A stretch of 62,337 bases of DNA from Hyphomicrobiales bacterium (GCA_017305925.1 JAFKJW010000057.1:1-62337); one strand, 5' to 3'. Numbered from the stretch's first letter, positions 9,585 through 19,587 are shown. Program-made: numbers and translations. Notes: a model not told the origin generated them from the sequence alone.

Positions 9585-10556
9585 ATGGATCTCTTCGGCG
9601 ATCTCGTCCAGGTGCTTGCCTCGACCGTCAGGCTGTCGATCCCTCTCGTCTTCGCCGCGCTGGCGGGCCTTTATGCGGAGCGTTCCGGCGTCTTCGACAT
9701 CGGTCTGGAAGGCAAGATGCTGTTCGGCGCCTTCGCCGCCGCCTCCGCCGCTGCCTGGACCGGCTCGGCCTGGCTCGGCCTGCTCGCGGCAGTCCTCACC
9801 TCCGTGCTGCTCAGCCTGCTGCATGGCTACGCCTCGATCACGCAGCGCGGCAACCAGATCATCTCGGGCGTCGCGATCAACTTCATCGCCTCGGGCCTCA
9901 CGATACAGCTCGGCAACGCCTGGTTCGGCCAGGGAGGGCGCACGCCGCAGCTTCCCAATTCTGCGCGCTTCACCGAGATCGTCTGGCCGTTCGCCCGGGA
10001 GATCGCACAGGTGCCGATCATCGGCCCGGTCTATGCCGGGCTGATCTCGGGCCACAACGTCCTGGTCTACATCGCGTTCCTGGCCGTGCCGTTCACCTGG
10101 TGGGTGCTGTTCCGCACGCGCTTCGGCCTCAGGTTGCGGGCGGTGGGCGAGAACCCCGGCGCGGTCGACACCGCCGGCCTCTCCGTCTCCTGGCTGCGCT
10201 ACCGGGCGCTGATCTGCTGCGGCATCCTCGGCGGCTTCGCCGGCGCCTATCTGTCGGTGGCGCAGTCGGCGAGCTTCATCCGCGAAATGTCCGCCGGCAA
10301 GGGCTACATCGCGCTGGCCGCGCTGGTCTTCGCCAAGTGGAAGCCGTTCAACGTGCTGATGGCCTGCCTGCTTTTCGGCTTCCTCGACGCCTTCTCGATC
10401 CGCCTGCAAGGCAAGTCGCTCCCGGTCATCGGCGAAATGCCGGTGCAACTCATCCAGGCGCTGCCCTACATCCTGACCGTGATCCTTCTCGCCGGCTTCA
10501 TCGGCAAGGCGATTCCGCCCAAGGCCGGCGGCGTGCCTTATGTGAAGGAACGCTGA
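9585..10556 (+). CDS. Nucleoside ABC transporter permease 2
   Basis: 323 residues, polytopic membrane protein and second half of the permease heterodimer. Conserved blocks are FDIGLEGKMLFGAF, the loop GLRLRAVGENPGAVDTAG (coupling region to the ATPase) and SAGKGYIALAALVFAKWKP. It starts 13 bp after the first permease and is followed after about 60 bp by cytidine deaminase, so import leads directly to catabolism or salvage. Confidence 0.9.
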   Translation: MDLFGDLVQVLASTVRLSIPLVFAALAGLYAERSGVFDIGLEGKMLFGAFAAASAAAWTGSAWLGLLAAVLTSVLLSLLHGYASITQRGNQIISGVAINFIASGLTIQLGNAWFGQGGRTPQLPNSARFTEIVWPFAREIAQVPIIGPVYAGLISGHNVLVYIAFLAVPFTWWVLFRTRFGLRLRAVGENPGAVDTAGLSVSWLRYRALICCGILGGFAGAYLSVAQSASFIREMSAGKGYIALAALVFAKWKPFNVLMACLLFGFLDAFSIRLQGKSLPVIGEMPVQLIQALPYILTVILLAGFIGKAIPPKAGGVPYVKER

Positions 10557-10617
10557 GGGTAGTACGCGGCCCGAAGGCGCCGCGGCAGGATATCGAGCAG
10601 AAAGGAGCCAGCCGCCC

Positions 10618-11010
10618 ATGTCGCACGATCTCTACCTCGCGGCCAAGGAGGCCATGGGGAAGGCCTATGCGCCCTACTCGAAGTTTCCCGTCGGTGCCGC
10701 CATCCGCACCGAGGACGGCCGCGTCTTCGCCGGCGCCAATATCGAGGTCGCGTCCTATCCGGAGGGCTGGTGCGCCGAGACCACCGCACTCGGCCACTAC
10801 GTCATGGGCAGCGGTGGCAGGATCAGCGAGATCGCGGTGATCGCGGCGCGCATGGACAAGGTGACGCCCTGCGGCGGCTGCCGGCAGCGCCTGGCGGAAT
10901 TCGCCGGCCCGTCCGTCAAGGTCCATCTGTGCGGCCAGTCCGGCGTCGCCGAGACGGTGACGATGGCGGATCTGCTGCCCTACGGCTTTCGCGGCGACAT
11001 CCTGAAATGA
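10618..11010 (+). CDS. cdd: Cytidine deaminase
   Basis: Converts cytidine and deoxycytidine to uridine and deoxyuridine in pyrimidine salvage. 130 residues, the homotetrameric length. The zinc site is complete: C-A-E in WCAETTALGHYV and the pair in PCGGCRQRL. The substrate loop near the N-terminus reads YAPYSKFPVGAAI. AAAGGAG lies upstream of the ATG. The stop overlaps the start of the purine nucleoside phosphorylase as ATGA. Confidence 0.95.
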   Translation: MSHDLYLAAKEAMGKAYAPYSKFPVGAAIRTEDGRVFAGANIEVASYPEGWCAETTALGHYVMGSGGRISEIAVIAARMDKVTPCGGCRQRLAEFAGPSVKVHLCGQSGVAETVTMADLLPYGFRGDILK

Positions 11011-11810
11011 ACGCCGCCGCGGAAGAATTGAAAAGGCGGCTCGGCGGCCTCGCGCCGAGCGTCGCCCTCGTCCTCGGCTCCGGCCTCGGCGAATTGGCCG
11101 GTGAGGTGGAGGACGCCGTCCGCATCGCCTATGGCGATCTGCCGGGCTTCCCCCCGAGCACGGTGAGCGGCCATGCCGGCGCGGTCGTCGCCGGGCGCCT
11201 CGCGGGCAAGCCGGTGCTGATGCTCGCCGGCCGGAGCCATTATTACGAGCATGGCGACGCTGCCGCGATGCGGCCCGCGCTGGAAGCGCTCGCCGCGCTC
11301 GGCATCGACAGGCTGATCCTCACCAATGCCGCGGGCTCGCTCGATCCGGACATGCCGCCCGGCTCGGTCATGCTGGTCATCGACCACATCAACTTCTCCG
11401 GCACGAACCCGCTGATCGGCGAGGCGACGGACCGCCGTTTCGTCGGCATGAGCGAGGCGTATGATCTGAGGATGCGAGCCGCGTTCCTCAAGGCGGCGCA
11501 GGAGACCGGGACGGCGCTCCATCAGGGTGTCTATATGTGGCTTTCGGGCCCGTCCTTCGAAACGCCGGCCGAGATCCGCATGGCGCGCATCATGGGCGCG
11601 GATGCTGTCGGCATGTCGACCGTGCCGGAGGTGATCCTGGCACGCTTCCTCGGCCTGCGCGTCGCGGCGTGCTCGATCATCACCAATCTGGGTGCCGGGA
11701 TGAGCGAGGACGAGCTGTCGCATCAGGGCACCAAGGACATGGCGCCCATCGGCGGGGCGCGGCTCGCCACGATCCTCAGGAAGCTGTTCGCCTCGGAGGC
11801 GCTCGCATGA
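11007..11810 (+). CDS. Purine nucleoside phosphorylase (PNP-I trimeric type)
   Basis: Phosphorolyses purine nucleosides to base plus (deoxy)ribose-1-phosphate. 267 residues. The N-terminal phosphate loop is LVLGSGLGELA, then the family block GRSHYYEHG and LILTNAAGSLDP, and the purine site YMWLSGPSFETPAEIRM with MSTVPEVILA. It resembles PunA/XapA more than hexameric DeoD; substrate preference cannot be fixed by reading. It is coupled by ATGA overlaps to cdd upstream and deoA downstream. Confidence 0.93.
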   Translation: MNAAAEELKRRLGGLAPSVALVLGSGLGELAGEVEDAVRIAYGDLPGFPPSTVSGHAGAVVAGRLAGKPVLMLAGRSHYYEHGDAAAMRPALEALAALGIDRLILTNAAGSLDPDMPPGSVMLVIDHINFSGTNPLIGEATDRRFVGMSEAYDLRMRAAFLKAAQETGTALHQGVYMWLSGPSFETPAEIRMARIMGADAVGMSTVPEVILARFLGLRVAACSIITNLGAGMSEDELSHQGTKDMAPIGGARLATILRKLFASEALA

Positions 11811-13123
11811 TGCTGCCGCAGGAAATCATCCGCAAGAAGCGCGACCGCCATCCGCTGGAGGCGGCCGAGATCGCGGACTTCGTCGGCGGCATCGCCGGCG
11901 GTGCGGTCTCGGAAGGCCAGATCGCCGCCTTCGGCATGGCGGTGCTGCTGAACGGCATGAGCCGCGAGGAAGCTGTGGCGCTGACGCTCGCCATGCGCGA
12001 TTCCGGCGACGTGCTCGACTGGTCGGACCTGCCGGGACCCGTCACCGACAAGCATTCCACCGGCGGCGTCGGCGACAATGTCTCGCTGATGCTGGCGCCG
12101 ATCGTCGCGGCCTGCGGCGCCTATGTGCCGATGATCTCCGGGCGCGGTCTGGGGCACACCGGCGGCACGCTGGACAAGATGGACTCCATTCCGGGCTACG
12201 CCAGCCAGCCGGACAACGCGCTCTTCCGCCGCGCCGTGCGCGAGACCGGCTGCGCGATCATCGGCCAGACCGCCGACCTCGCGCCGGCCGACAAGCGCTT
12301 CTACGCGGTCCGCGACGTCACCGCGACGGTGGAATCCGTGCCGCTGATCACCGGGTCGATCCTGTCCAAGAAGCTCGCCGCCGGCCTGCAATCCCTCGTG
12401 CTCGACGTGAAGGTGGGCAACGGCGCCTTCATGGCGGCCTCGCGCGACGCGACGGAACTGGCGAGAAGCCTGGTCGAGGTGGCCAACGGTGCTGGCTTGA
12501 AGACCTCCGCGCTGATCACCGGCATGAACGAGCCGCTGGCCTCGGCCGCCGGCAACGCTGTGGAAGTCCGCAACGCCGTCGATTTCCTGACCGGCCGCGC
12601 CCGCGACCCGCGCCTGCTCGAAGTGACGCTCTCGCTTGCCGCCGAGATGCTGCATGCGGCGGGCATCGCGTCTTCCAACCAGCAGGGCCTGCTGCGAGCC
12701 AACGAGGCGCTCGACGGCGGCCGGGCGGCCGAGACGTTCGGGCGGATGGTCGCCGCGCTGGGCGGACCGAAGGACTTTGTCTCGGCCTGCACGCAATATC
12801 TTCCCGCCGCGCCCGTCGAACTGGCGGTCGAGGCGCCGTCGGACGGCTTCATCCATCATGTCGAGACGCGGCAGGTCGGCCTCGCCGTGGTGAGCCTGGG
12901 CGGTGGGCGGACGCGGCCGCGGGACCCGGTCGATCACGCCGTCGGCCTTTCGCGCCTGCTGCCGATCGGGCATCAGGTCCAGCGCGGCGAGCCTCTGGCG
13001 CTGGTCCATGCCCGCTCCGAGGATGCCGCCGAAACGGCGGCGCGGCAGGTGGCGGCGGCCTACGGCATTTCCGCCGCAAGGCCGGCCAAACAGCGCGCTG
13101 TTCTCCGGCGGATCGCGCCGTAA
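11807..13123 (+). CDS. deoA: Thymidine phosphorylase
   Basis: Cleaves thymidine and deoxyuridine to base and deoxyribose-1-phosphate. 438 residues, normal for DeoA. The family signature reads SGRGLGHTGGTLDKMDSIPG, the phosphate site is near TDKHSTGGVGD, and the C-terminal block HVETRQVGLAVVSLGGGR is present. The start overlaps the previous stop (ATGA). It ends the salvage operon and is convergent, 2 bp apart, with the gene at 13126-13407. Confidence 0.95.
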   Translation: MMLPQEIIRKKRDRHPLEAAEIADFVGGIAGGAVSEGQIAAFGMAVLLNGMSREEAVALTLAMRDSGDVLDWSDLPGPVTDKHSTGGVGDNVSLMLAPIVAACGAYVPMISGRGLGHTGGTLDKMDSIPGYASQPDNALFRRAVRETGCAIIGQTADLAPADKRFYAVRDVTATVESVPLITGSILSKKLAAGLQSLVLDVKVGNGAFMAASRDATELARSLVEVANGAGLKTSALITGMNEPLASAAGNAVEVRNAVDFLTGRARDPRLLEVTLSLAAEMLHAAGIASSNQQGLLRANEALDGGRAAETFGRMVAALGGPKDFVSACTQYLPAAPVELAVEAPSDGFIHHVETRQVGLAVVSLGGGRTRPRDPVDHAVGLSRLLPIGHQVQRGEPLALVHARSEDAAETAARQVAAAYGISAARPAKQRAVLRRIAP

Positions 13124-13125
13124 GC

Positions 13126-13407
13126 CTAGCTGCGCCAAGAAATGGCGAGGCACACTATTCCAATGATCGTCACAAGGAACAGGAACCCAATCAATCCGGC
13201 AACATCGCCTGACCGAATAACGACGGCACCGTCGCTCGCTCGTTCCCATACTGGTCGTATTGCGAACATCGGCATGCGGCGCATTGGGGCGATCCTCACG
13301 CGCCCGAAACTAATGACGGGAAGTAGAAGCCGCGCCAGTCCCAGCAAGAAGAAATCGAACAGGATGCGGGCTAGCATCCCGACTATATGATGCAGCACAG
13401 TGTCCAA
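13126..13407 (-). CDS. Small membrane protein, unknown function
   Basis: 93 residues with two hydrophobic segments: an N-terminal one (MLARILFDFFLLGLARLLLPVI) and a C-terminal one (IGFLFLVTIIGIVCLAI), separated by a basic, tryptophan-containing middle. No family is recognised. It lies 9 bp after the retropepsin-like protease gene on the same strand and may be co-transcribed. Codon usage is a little less GC-biased than in neighbouring genes. Confidence 0.6.
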   Translation of the reverse strand: MDTVLHHIVGMLARILFDFFLLGLARLLLPVISFGRVRIAPMRRMPMFAIRPVWERASDGAVVIRSGDVAGLIGFLFLVTIIGIVCLAISWRS

Positions 13408-13416
13408 GCTGCCCGC

Positions 13417-13977
13417 CTATTGCTGCATGACCAGCCGGCCGCCTTCAACCTGGAAGGCCCGCAGGCGGTTGAGAAAAGTCATGCCGACGAGGACGCCGGA
13501 AAGCGCCTTGTCCTCCAGCACGAGCGCCTGGACGTTCTCCACCGATATGCGGCCGATCTCGACCCTGTCGACGATCGCCACCGCCGCCTTCGCCCGGCCG
13601 TTCGCGGTGTCGACGCTGCGGTTGAACGCGCCGTCGCCGAGCACGATGCCCACCCGCCGCGCCGTGCTGCGGTTCAGCGCCAGCATGGTCGCGCCGGTGT
13701 CCACGAGTGCTGCGACGCGCTTTCCGTTGAGCCTGAAATCGGCGGTGAAATGGCCCCGCGCATCGGCGTCGAGCAGGACTTTCCGGCTCGAAAGCGGGTT
13801 TGCGGCGGCCGGGACCATGGCGGGCCGGAGCATTTTCGCACCGGCATCAGTGTCGGCCTGCCGTTCAACCTGCGGCGCCACGGATTGCGGCGCGCCGCCG
13901 GGCGCGAACTGCGAGACCAGCGGCAAAAGCGCCATCCCGCAGACGGCAAAGGCAAGCAGAGATATGTTGCGCAGCAT
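13417..13977 (-). CDS. Retropepsin-like aspartic protease (clan AA, TIGR02281-type)
   Basis: 186 residues. An N-terminal hydrophobic anchor (ISLLAFAVCGMALLPLV) is followed by a linker and a C-terminal single-lobe aspartic protease domain. The catalytic motif is VDTGATMLAL, with FNGKR-like FRLNGKRVAALVDTGA before it. The C-terminus GMTFLNRLRAFQVEGGRLVM is characteristic of this family. It is probably periplasmic and membrane-tethered, working as a dimer because only one D-T-G is present. The physiological substrate is unknown. Confidence 0.85.
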   Translation of the reverse strand: MLRNISLLAFAVCGMALLPLVSQFAPGGAPQSVAPQVERQADTDAGAKMLRPAMVPAAANPLSSRKVLLDADARGHFTADFRLNGKRVAALVDTGATMLALNRSTARRVGIVLGDGAFNRSVDTANGRAKAAVAIVDRVEIGRISVENVQALVLEDKALSGVLVGMTFLNRLRAFQVEGGRLVMQQ

Positions 13978-14057
13978 CGCACGGCCCCGAAACCGCGCGT
14001 AGTCTAGACGGCTGCGATGAGCGCCCGATTAAGGCGGCGCCTAAAATGCGCCGGAAC

Positions 14058-14687
14058 CTACTTGGTCCCGTACATGCGGTCGCCCGCATCGCCGAGGCCG
14101 GGCATGATATAGCCCTTCTCGTTGATCTGGCGGTCGATGGAGGCGGTGAACACCGGCACGTCCGGATGCGCCTTGGTGAAGCGCTCTATCCCTTCCGGGG
14201 CGGCCAGCAGGCACAGGAAGCGGATATTGGTCGCGCCGCGCTCCTTCAGCTTGTCGATGGCCGCGATCGCCGAGTTTGCCGTCGCCAGCATGGGGTCCAC
14301 GACGATGACGAGGCGGTCTGCGAGATCGCTCGGCGCCTTGAAGAAATACTCGACCGCTTCCAGTGTCTCGTGGTCGCGGTAGAGCCCGATATGCGCCACG
14401 CGCGCCGCCGGCACGAGGTCGAGCAGCCCTTCCAGCAGCCCGTTGCCGGCGCGCAGCACCGAGGCGAAGACCAGCTTCTTGCCTTCCAGGATCGGCGCGT
14501 CCATCGGCTCCATCGGCGTCTCGATGCGCATGGTGGTCAGCTCGAGGTTGCGCGTCACCTCGTAGCCGAGCAGCAGCGAAATCTCGCGCAGCAGGCGCCG
14601 GAATCCCGCCGTCGACGTCTCCTTGTTGCGCATGATCGAGAGCTTGTGCTGGACGAGCGGATGGTCGACGACGGTGACGCCCTTCAT
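14058..14687 (-). CDS. upp: Uracil phosphoribosyltransferase
   Basis: Makes UMP from uracil and PRPP, recovering the uracil released by nucleoside breakdown. 209 residues from the ATG at 14687 ([20 protein letters not shown]); the longer upstream reading comes from tandem repeats and is not coding. The PRPP loop reads [14 protein letters not shown], and the uracil-binding end is [19 protein letters not shown]. It shares the strand with add and belongs functionally with cdd, deoA and the transporter. Confidence 0.96.
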   Translation of the reverse strand: MKGVTVVDHPLVQHKLSIMRNKETSTAGFRRLLREISLLLGYEVTRNLELTTMRIETPMEPMDAPILEGKKLVFASVLRAGNGLLEGLLDLVPAARVAHIGLYRDHETLEAVEYFFKAPSDLADRLVIVVDPMLATANSAIAAIDKLKERGATNIRFLCLLAAPEGIERFTKAHPDVPVFTASIDRQINEKGYIMPGLGDAGDRMYGTK

Positions 14688-14710
14688 GATGTGCTCCGGC
14701 AACGAAAAGA

Positions 14711-14740
14711 GGTGAATGGTGAATAGTGAATGGTGAATGG
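14711..14740. repeat. Tandem 7-bp repeat between add and upp
   Basis: Four copies of GGTGAAT (one starting with A) plus a partial fifth. An inverted copy, CCATTCACC, lies at 14808-14816 across the end of add. A short hairpin between the two is possible. No function can be assigned. Confidence 0.7.
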
Positions 14741-14811
14741 TTTGGCGAGTCCTTGTGGGCCGGAGCGCGCTCGGGTTCACAGGTGACGGAATGCCGGCCC
14801 GCTCCCACCAT

Positions 14812-15777
14812 TCACCGGCCGAGCCGTCCCAGCAGCGCCGCCTTCGTCTTGCGGTCCGCGAAAGCCGCCTCGACCGCGGTGCGGGTGATCGCCGTCAGGT
14901 CCTTTTCCGACATGCCGAAATGGGTGGCGGCTATCTCGTATTCGCGTTTCAGGGAGGTGCGGAAATAGGGCGGATCGTCGGAGTTCAGCGTCACCTTGCA
15001 GCCGGCATCCCTGAGCGCCCTGAACGGATGCTCGGCAAAGCCCGGAAAGACCTGCAGCGCGATGTTCGAGCCGGGGCAGCATTCCAGCACGACGCCGCTG
15101 TCGGCGATGCGCCTGACCAGATCCGGGTCCTCGGCGGCGCGCACGCCGTGGCCGATGCGCGACGGCCTGACATGGTCGAGCGCGGCGGCGACGCTTGCCG
15201 CCCCGACAAGCTCGCCCGCATGCAGCGTGATCCCGAGGCCCGCCTCCCGCGCGATCTCGAAGGCACGCACGAAATCCTCCAGATCGCCGGCGCGCTCCTC
15301 GCCCGCCATGCCGAAGCCGGCGACCAGCGGATGCCTGCACCGCGCGGCGAAGCGCGCGGCCGCCTCGACGGGGCCGACGCCCAGATGCCGGATGCCGACG
15401 ACGATCATGCGCGCCTCGATGCCGGTCCTCGCCTGCGCGCGCCGCATGCCCTCGCCGAGCGCGTCGGTATAGGCGCCGGGCGACAGGCCTGCCGTCGCGG
15501 CATGGTCCGGCGAGATGAAGATCTCGGAATAGATCGCGCCGTCGCGGGCCAGGCTGGTGAGATAGGAATCGGCCAGCCGCGCATAGTCCTCCTCGCTGCG
15601 GAAGAGGCTGGCGGAAAAATCGTAGGCGGCGAGGAAACTGGTGAAATCCGACCAAACGAAGGCGCCGTCCCGGATATAGGGAGACGCATCGACGCCGTAT
15701 TTCCGCGCCTGTTCGGCGACGAGCTCCGGAGAAGCAGCGCCTTCGATGTGACAATGCAGTTCGGCCTTCAACGCCAT
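14812..15777 (-). CDS. add: Adenosine deaminase
   Basis: Deaminates adenosine to inosine (and possibly adenine or other purines, since the family includes adenine deaminases). 321 residues from the ATG at 15777, chosen because [14 protein letters not shown] is the family start and GAGG precedes it. The metal ligands H-x-H are in ELHCHIEG. The catalytic HAGE is in [13 protein letters not shown], the HG pair in [11 protein letters not shown], and the second metal Asp in [10 protein letters not shown]. It works with the phosphorylase genes upstream. Confidence 0.93.
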   Translation of the reverse strand: MALKAELHCHIEGAASPELVAEQARKYGVDASPYIRDGAFVWSDFTSFLAAYDFSASLFRSEEDYARLADSYLTSLARDGAIYSEIFISPDHAATAGLSPGAYTDALGEGMRRAQARTGIEARMIVVGIRHLGVGPVEAAARFAARCRHPLVAGFGMAGEERAGDLEDFVRAFEIAREAGLGITLHAGELVGAASVAAALDHVRPSRIGHGVRAAEDPDLVRRIADSGVVLECCPGSNIALQVFPGFAEHPFRALRDAGCKVTLNSDDPPYFRTSLKREYEIAATHFGMSEKDLTAITRTAVEAAFADRKTKAALLGRLGR

Positions 15778-15890
15778 CGGCACCTCGCTGAGCCCGTCCC
15801 GTGCGCGGCCGAACACCGCGTCCGGAAGAAATAGCGCCCGCTCCCTCAATCCGCTATGGTCCGGCCGAAAATTTGACTGGATCGTGAGCC

Positions 15891-16667
15891 GTGTCAGAAA
15901 ACCGCAGCACCGCCGGGCCGGAAATGGCGACCTCCTACGGCTTCAGGACAGTCGCGGAGGGCGAGAAGCAGCCGCTTGTCAACGACGTGTTCCACAAGGT
16001 CGCGAAGCGCTACGACCTGATGAACGACCTGATGTCGGGCGGCCTGCATCGCCTCTGGAAGGAGGCGATGGTCACCTGGCTCAACCCGCCGCGCGCGCCC
16101 GGCTGGAAAGCGCTTGACGTCGCCGGCGGCACGGGCGACATCGCGTTCCGCATCGTCGAGGCTTCGCATCGTTCGGCGCATGTCACCGTGCTGGATATCA
16201 ACGGATCGATGCTGGATGTGGGACGAGAGCGCGCCGAAAAGCGCGGGCTGGGCGGCTCGGTCGATTTCGTGGAGGCCAACGCAGAGGATCTGCCGTTTCC
16301 CGATTTGACGTTCGACGCCTATACGATCGCCTTCGGCATCCGCAACGTTCCCGACATCCAGCGCGCGCTCGATGAAGCCTTCCGCGTGCTGGGCTTCGGC
16401 GGCCGCTTCCTCTGCCTGGAATTCTCCGAGGTCGACATGCCGCTCCTCGACCGGGTTTACGAGGAATGGTCCTTCCATGCGATCCCGCGGATCGGCGAGC
16501 TCGTGGCGGGCGACGGCGAACCCTATTCCTATCTGGTGGAATCGATCCGCAAATTCCCCAACCAGGAGAATTTCGCCGCGATGATCCGCCGTTCGGGCTT
16601 CGAGCGCGTGACGCACCGCAACCTCGCCGGCGGCATCGCGGCCATCCATTCCGGTTGGAAGCTTTGA
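15891..16667 (+). CDS. ubiE: Ubiquinone biosynthesis C-methyltransferase UbiE
   Basis: SAM-dependent C-methylation step of ubiquinone (and demethylmenaquinone) synthesis. 258 residues starting with GTG ([18 protein letters not shown]); homologues have a similar short lead before the TSYGF block. UbiE signature 1 is [19 protein letters not shown]. The SAM motif is [14 protein letters not shown], and signature 2 is [15 protein letters not shown]. An ATG at 15924 is the alternative start. It begins a plus-strand block with ubiB and coaBC. Confidence 0.95.
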   Translation: MSENRSTAGPEMATSYGFRTVAEGEKQPLVNDVFHKVAKRYDLMNDLMSGGLHRLWKEAMVTWLNPPRAPGWKALDVAGGTGDIAFRIVEASHRSAHVTVLDINGSMLDVGRERAEKRGLGGSVDFVEANAEDLPFPDLTFDAYTIAFGIRNVPDIQRALDEAFRVLGFGGRFLCLEFSEVDMPLLDRVYEEWSFHAIPRIGELVAGDGEPYSYLVESIRKFPNQENFAAMIRRSGFERVTHRNLAGGIAAIHSGWKL

Positions 16668-16680
16668 CGGGCGGCACCGA

Positions 16681-18255
16681 ATGAGCAGCGCCGGAGCCTT
16701 CTTCCGGCTGGTCCGCGCCGGCTGGATCATGACGCGCGAGGGCGTCGTGGCGGCCCTGCCGGGCGACCAGCTTTCCGGCCTGCCGCGCACGGCCTGGCGC
16801 ATGGCGCGGCTCCTGACCAAGCGGCGGGCCCGCCGAAAGGAGCGCTCGCAGCGCCTTTCCGATGCCATGGCGCGGCTCGGTCCCTCCTACGTCAAGCTGG
16901 GACAGTTCCTGGCGACGCGCCCCGATGTCGTCGGCAACGATATCGCGCTCGACCTGGCGCGGCTCCAGGACAAGATGCCGACCTTCCCGGAAGAGCAGGC
17001 CAGGGCGGCGATCGAAGCCTCGCTCGGCCGCACGATCGAAGATCTTTATGTGCGTTTCGGCGGGCCGGTGGCCGCGGCGTCGATCGCGCAGGTCCACGAG
17101 GCGGAGACCGAGACGGACGGCGTCCGCCGCAAGGTGGCTGTGAAGGTGATCCGGCCGGGCGTCAGGCGGCTCTTCTTCCGCGACCTCGAAAGCTATTTCG
17201 TCGCCGCGCGGCTGCAGGAACGCTACATCCGGGCCTCGCGCCGGCTGCGTCCCGTCGAGGTGACAAAGACGCTCGAGCAGACGACCAAGATCGAGATGGA
17301 TCTGCGGCTGGAGGCGGCCGCGCTCTCCGAACTCGGCGAGAACACGCGGGACGATCCCGGCTTTCGGGTGCCGGCTGTGGACTGGGAGCGCACCGGCCGC
17401 GACGTGCTCACGCTCGAATGGATCGACGGCGTCAAGATGAACGATGTCGAGGGGCTGCGCCGCGCGGGCCACGACCTCGACGCCATCGCGGCCGTCCTCA
17501 TCCAGTCCTTCCTGCGCCACACGCTGCGCGACGGCTTCTTCCATGCCGACATGCATCCCGGCAACCTCTTCGTCGAGGCGGACGGCACGATCGTCGCGGT
17601 CGATCTCGGCATAGCCGGGCGCCTCGGCAAGAAGGAGCGGCGCTTCTTGGCCGAGATCCTCTACGGTTTCATCACGCGCGACTACATGCGCGTGGCGGAA
17701 GTGCATTTCGAGGCCGGCTACGTGCCGCGCGAGCAGAACGTCGCCTCCTTCGCGCAGGCGATCCGCGCCATCGGCGAGCCGATCCACGGCCAGCCGGCCG
17801 AGACCATCTCGATGGCCAAGCTCCTGACGCTGCTCTTCGAAGTGACCGAGCTCTTCGACATGGCGACGCGCCCCGAACTGGTGCTGCTGCAAAAGACGAT
17901 GGTGGTGGTGGAGGGCGTTGCCCGCACGCTCAATCCCGCCTTCAACATGTGGAAGACCTCCGAGCCGGTCGTCGGCGACTGGATCCGTGCCAATCTGGGG
18001 CCGCGTGGCATGCTGGCCGACGCGCGGGACGGGTTCGACGCGTTCCTGTCGCTGGCCCGCCAGGCGCCTGACCTCGCCGACCGCGCCGAGCGCCTGTCGC
18101 GCGAGATCGACGCCATGGCCGAGCACGGCCTGCGCTTCGACGCGGAGACCGCGCAGGCCATCGGCAAGGCCGAGGCGCGGCATACGCGCTGGGGCCGCAT
18201 CGCGCTCTGGGTGATCGCGGCGACTCTTGTATGGATCGCCTGGAAAATAGCTTAG
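16681..18255 (+). CDS. ubiB: UbiB, ABC1-family kinase-like ubiquinone factor
   Basis: Atypical kinase/ATPase needed for aerobic ubiquinone synthesis, acting at the membrane surface. 524 residues. The UbiB hallmark KxGQ motif is in GPSYVKLGQFLATRPDVV. The alanine-rich nucleotide loop is GPVAAASIAQVHEA, the invariant Lys in KVAVKVIRPG. Catalytic-loop residues are in FFHADMHPGNLFV and the metal Asp in AVDLGIAGRL. A C-terminal membrane segment (IALWVIAATLVWIAWKIA) anchors it. It starts 13 bp after ubiE. Confidence 0.95.
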   Translation: MSSAGAFFRLVRAGWIMTREGVVAALPGDQLSGLPRTAWRMARLLTKRRARRKERSQRLSDAMARLGPSYVKLGQFLATRPDVVGNDIALDLARLQDKMPTFPEEQARAAIEASLGRTIEDLYVRFGGPVAAASIAQVHEAETETDGVRRKVAVKVIRPGVRRLFFRDLESYFVAARLQERYIRASRRLRPVEVTKTLEQTTKIEMDLRLEAAALSELGENTRDDPGFRVPAVDWERTGRDVLTLEWIDGVKMNDVEGLRRAGHDLDAIAAVLIQSFLRHTLRDGFFHADMHPGNLFVEADGTIVAVDLGIAGRLGKKERRFLAEILYGFITRDYMRVAEVHFEAGYVPREQNVASFAQAIRAIGEPIHGQPAETISMAKLLTLLFEVTELFDMATRPELVLLQKTMVVVEGVARTLNPAFNMWKTSEPVVGDWIRANLGPRGMLADARDGFDAFLSLARQAPDLADRAERLSREIDAMAEHGLRFDAETAQAIGKAEARHTRWGRIALWVIAATLVWIAWKIA

Positions 18256-18289
18256 GCTGCCAATTGAACGACAACGATCCGGTTCGAGC

Positions 18290-19507
18290 ATGACCCTTTC
18301 GGCCAAGCGTATCCTGCTCATCGTCGGCGGCGGCATCGCCGCCTACAAGGCGCTCGACCTCATCCGGCGCCTGCGCGAACGCGGCGCGGCGGTGCGATGC
18401 GTCATGACGGCCGCCGCTCAGGAGTTCGTGACGCCGCTCTCCGTCGGCGCGCTTTCGGCCGACCATGTCTTCACCGACCTCTTCGACCGGCAGGACGAGC
18501 AGGATGTCGGCCACATCCGCCTGTCGCGCGAGGCAGATCTGATCGTCGTGGCGCCGGCGACGGCCGACCTGCTGGGCAAGCTCGCCAACGGGCTGGCCGG
18601 CGACCTTGCCTCCGCCGTGCTGCTCGCCGCCGACAAGCCCGTGCTGATGGCGCCGGCCATGAACCCGAAAATGTGGGCCCATCCGGCGACCCGCCGCAAC
18701 CATGCGGCGCTGGCGAAGGACGGCGTGCATTTCGTCGGTCCGAACAGGGGCGAGATGGCCGAAAGCGGCGAGGCGGGCGAGGGCCGGATGGCGGAGCCGC
18801 TGGAGATCGCGGCCGCCGTGGAAAAGCTGCTCGACGACGGCCCGAAGCCGCTCTCCGGCAGGAAGATCGTCGTGACCTCCGGGCCGACGCACGAGCCGAT
18901 CGACCCGGTGCGCTACATCGCCAACCGCTCGTCGGGCAAGCAGGGCCATGCGATCGCCGCCGCCCTTGCGCGGCTGGGCGCGGACGTCCGGCTGGTCACG
19001 GGTCCGGTGACGCTCGCCGATCCCGCCGGGGTGACGACCGTCCATGTCGAGACCGCCCGCCAGATGCAGCGGGCGGTCGAGGCGGAGCTTCCCGCCGACG
19101 CCGCGATCTTCGTCGCCGCCGTGGCGGACTGGCGCACCGAAAACGAGGCGGGCGAGAAGATCAAGAAGGTGGCCGGCGAGGGTCCTCCGACGCTCAGCAT
19201 GACGGAGAACCCGGACATTCTGGCCGGCGTGGGCCATGGTCCGCACCGGCCCTATCTGGTGATCGGCTTCGCGGCCGAGACGCAGGACCTTCTTGCCAAT
19301 GCCGAGGCGAAGCTGCGGAAGAAGGGCGCCGACCTGATCGTCGCCAACGATGTGAGTCCTGCCGGCGGCGTCATGGGCGGCGACCGCAACCATGTGCGCA
19401 TCGTCTCGCGCGCGAGCGTCGAGGAATGGCCGGCCATGACCAAGGAGGCCGTGGCCGTGCGGCTCGCCGCGCTGGTTGCCGAGAGGCTGAAGACGATCAC
19501 GGTCTGA
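18290..19507 (+). CDS. coaBC: Bifunctional phosphopantothenoylcysteine decarboxylase/synthase
   Basis: Makes 4'-phosphopantetheine in coenzyme A synthesis: the N-terminal flavin decarboxylase (CoaC) and C-terminal ligase (CoaB) are fused. 405 residues, as usual. The CoaC part has GGGIAAYKALDLIRRL, the flavin motif PATADLLGKLANG and the catalytic PAMNPKMWAHPAT. The CoaB part has TSGPTHEPIDPVRYIANRSS with GKQGHAIA, and the tail GFAAETQDL. It follows ubiB by 34 bp. Confidence 0.96.
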   Translation: MTLSAKRILLIVGGGIAAYKALDLIRRLRERGAAVRCVMTAAAQEFVTPLSVGALSADHVFTDLFDRQDEQDVGHIRLSREADLIVVAPATADLLGKLANGLAGDLASAVLLAADKPVLMAPAMNPKMWAHPATRRNHAALAKDGVHFVGPNRGEMAESGEAGEGRMAEPLEIAAAVEKLLDDGPKPLSGRKIVVTSGPTHEPIDPVRYIANRSSGKQGHAIAAALARLGADVRLVTGPVTLADPAGVTTVHVETARQMQRAVEAELPADAAIFVAAVADWRTENEAGEKIKKVAGEGPPTLSMTENPDILAGVGHGPHRPYLVIGFAAETQDLLANAEAKLRKKGADLIVANDVSPAGGVMGGDRNHVRIVSRASVEEWPAMTKEAVAVRLAALVAERLKTITV

Positions 19508-19587
19508 ATCCCGGTTGTGCTGCGGACCGGCGTTAGAGGATTGCGAACCAGGGTCGCGCTATGCTCCCCGCAGCTTCGGGACAGCCC

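Noticed and set aside
14711-14740. GGTGAAT tandem repeats as a CRISPR or VNTR regulator
   Set aside because: Units are 7 bp without spacers; simple tandem duplication is enough to explain them.
16198-18336. A 712-codon open frame on the minus strand
   Set aside because: Lies opposite ubiB, which has intact kinase-like motifs; composition is that of a GC shadow.
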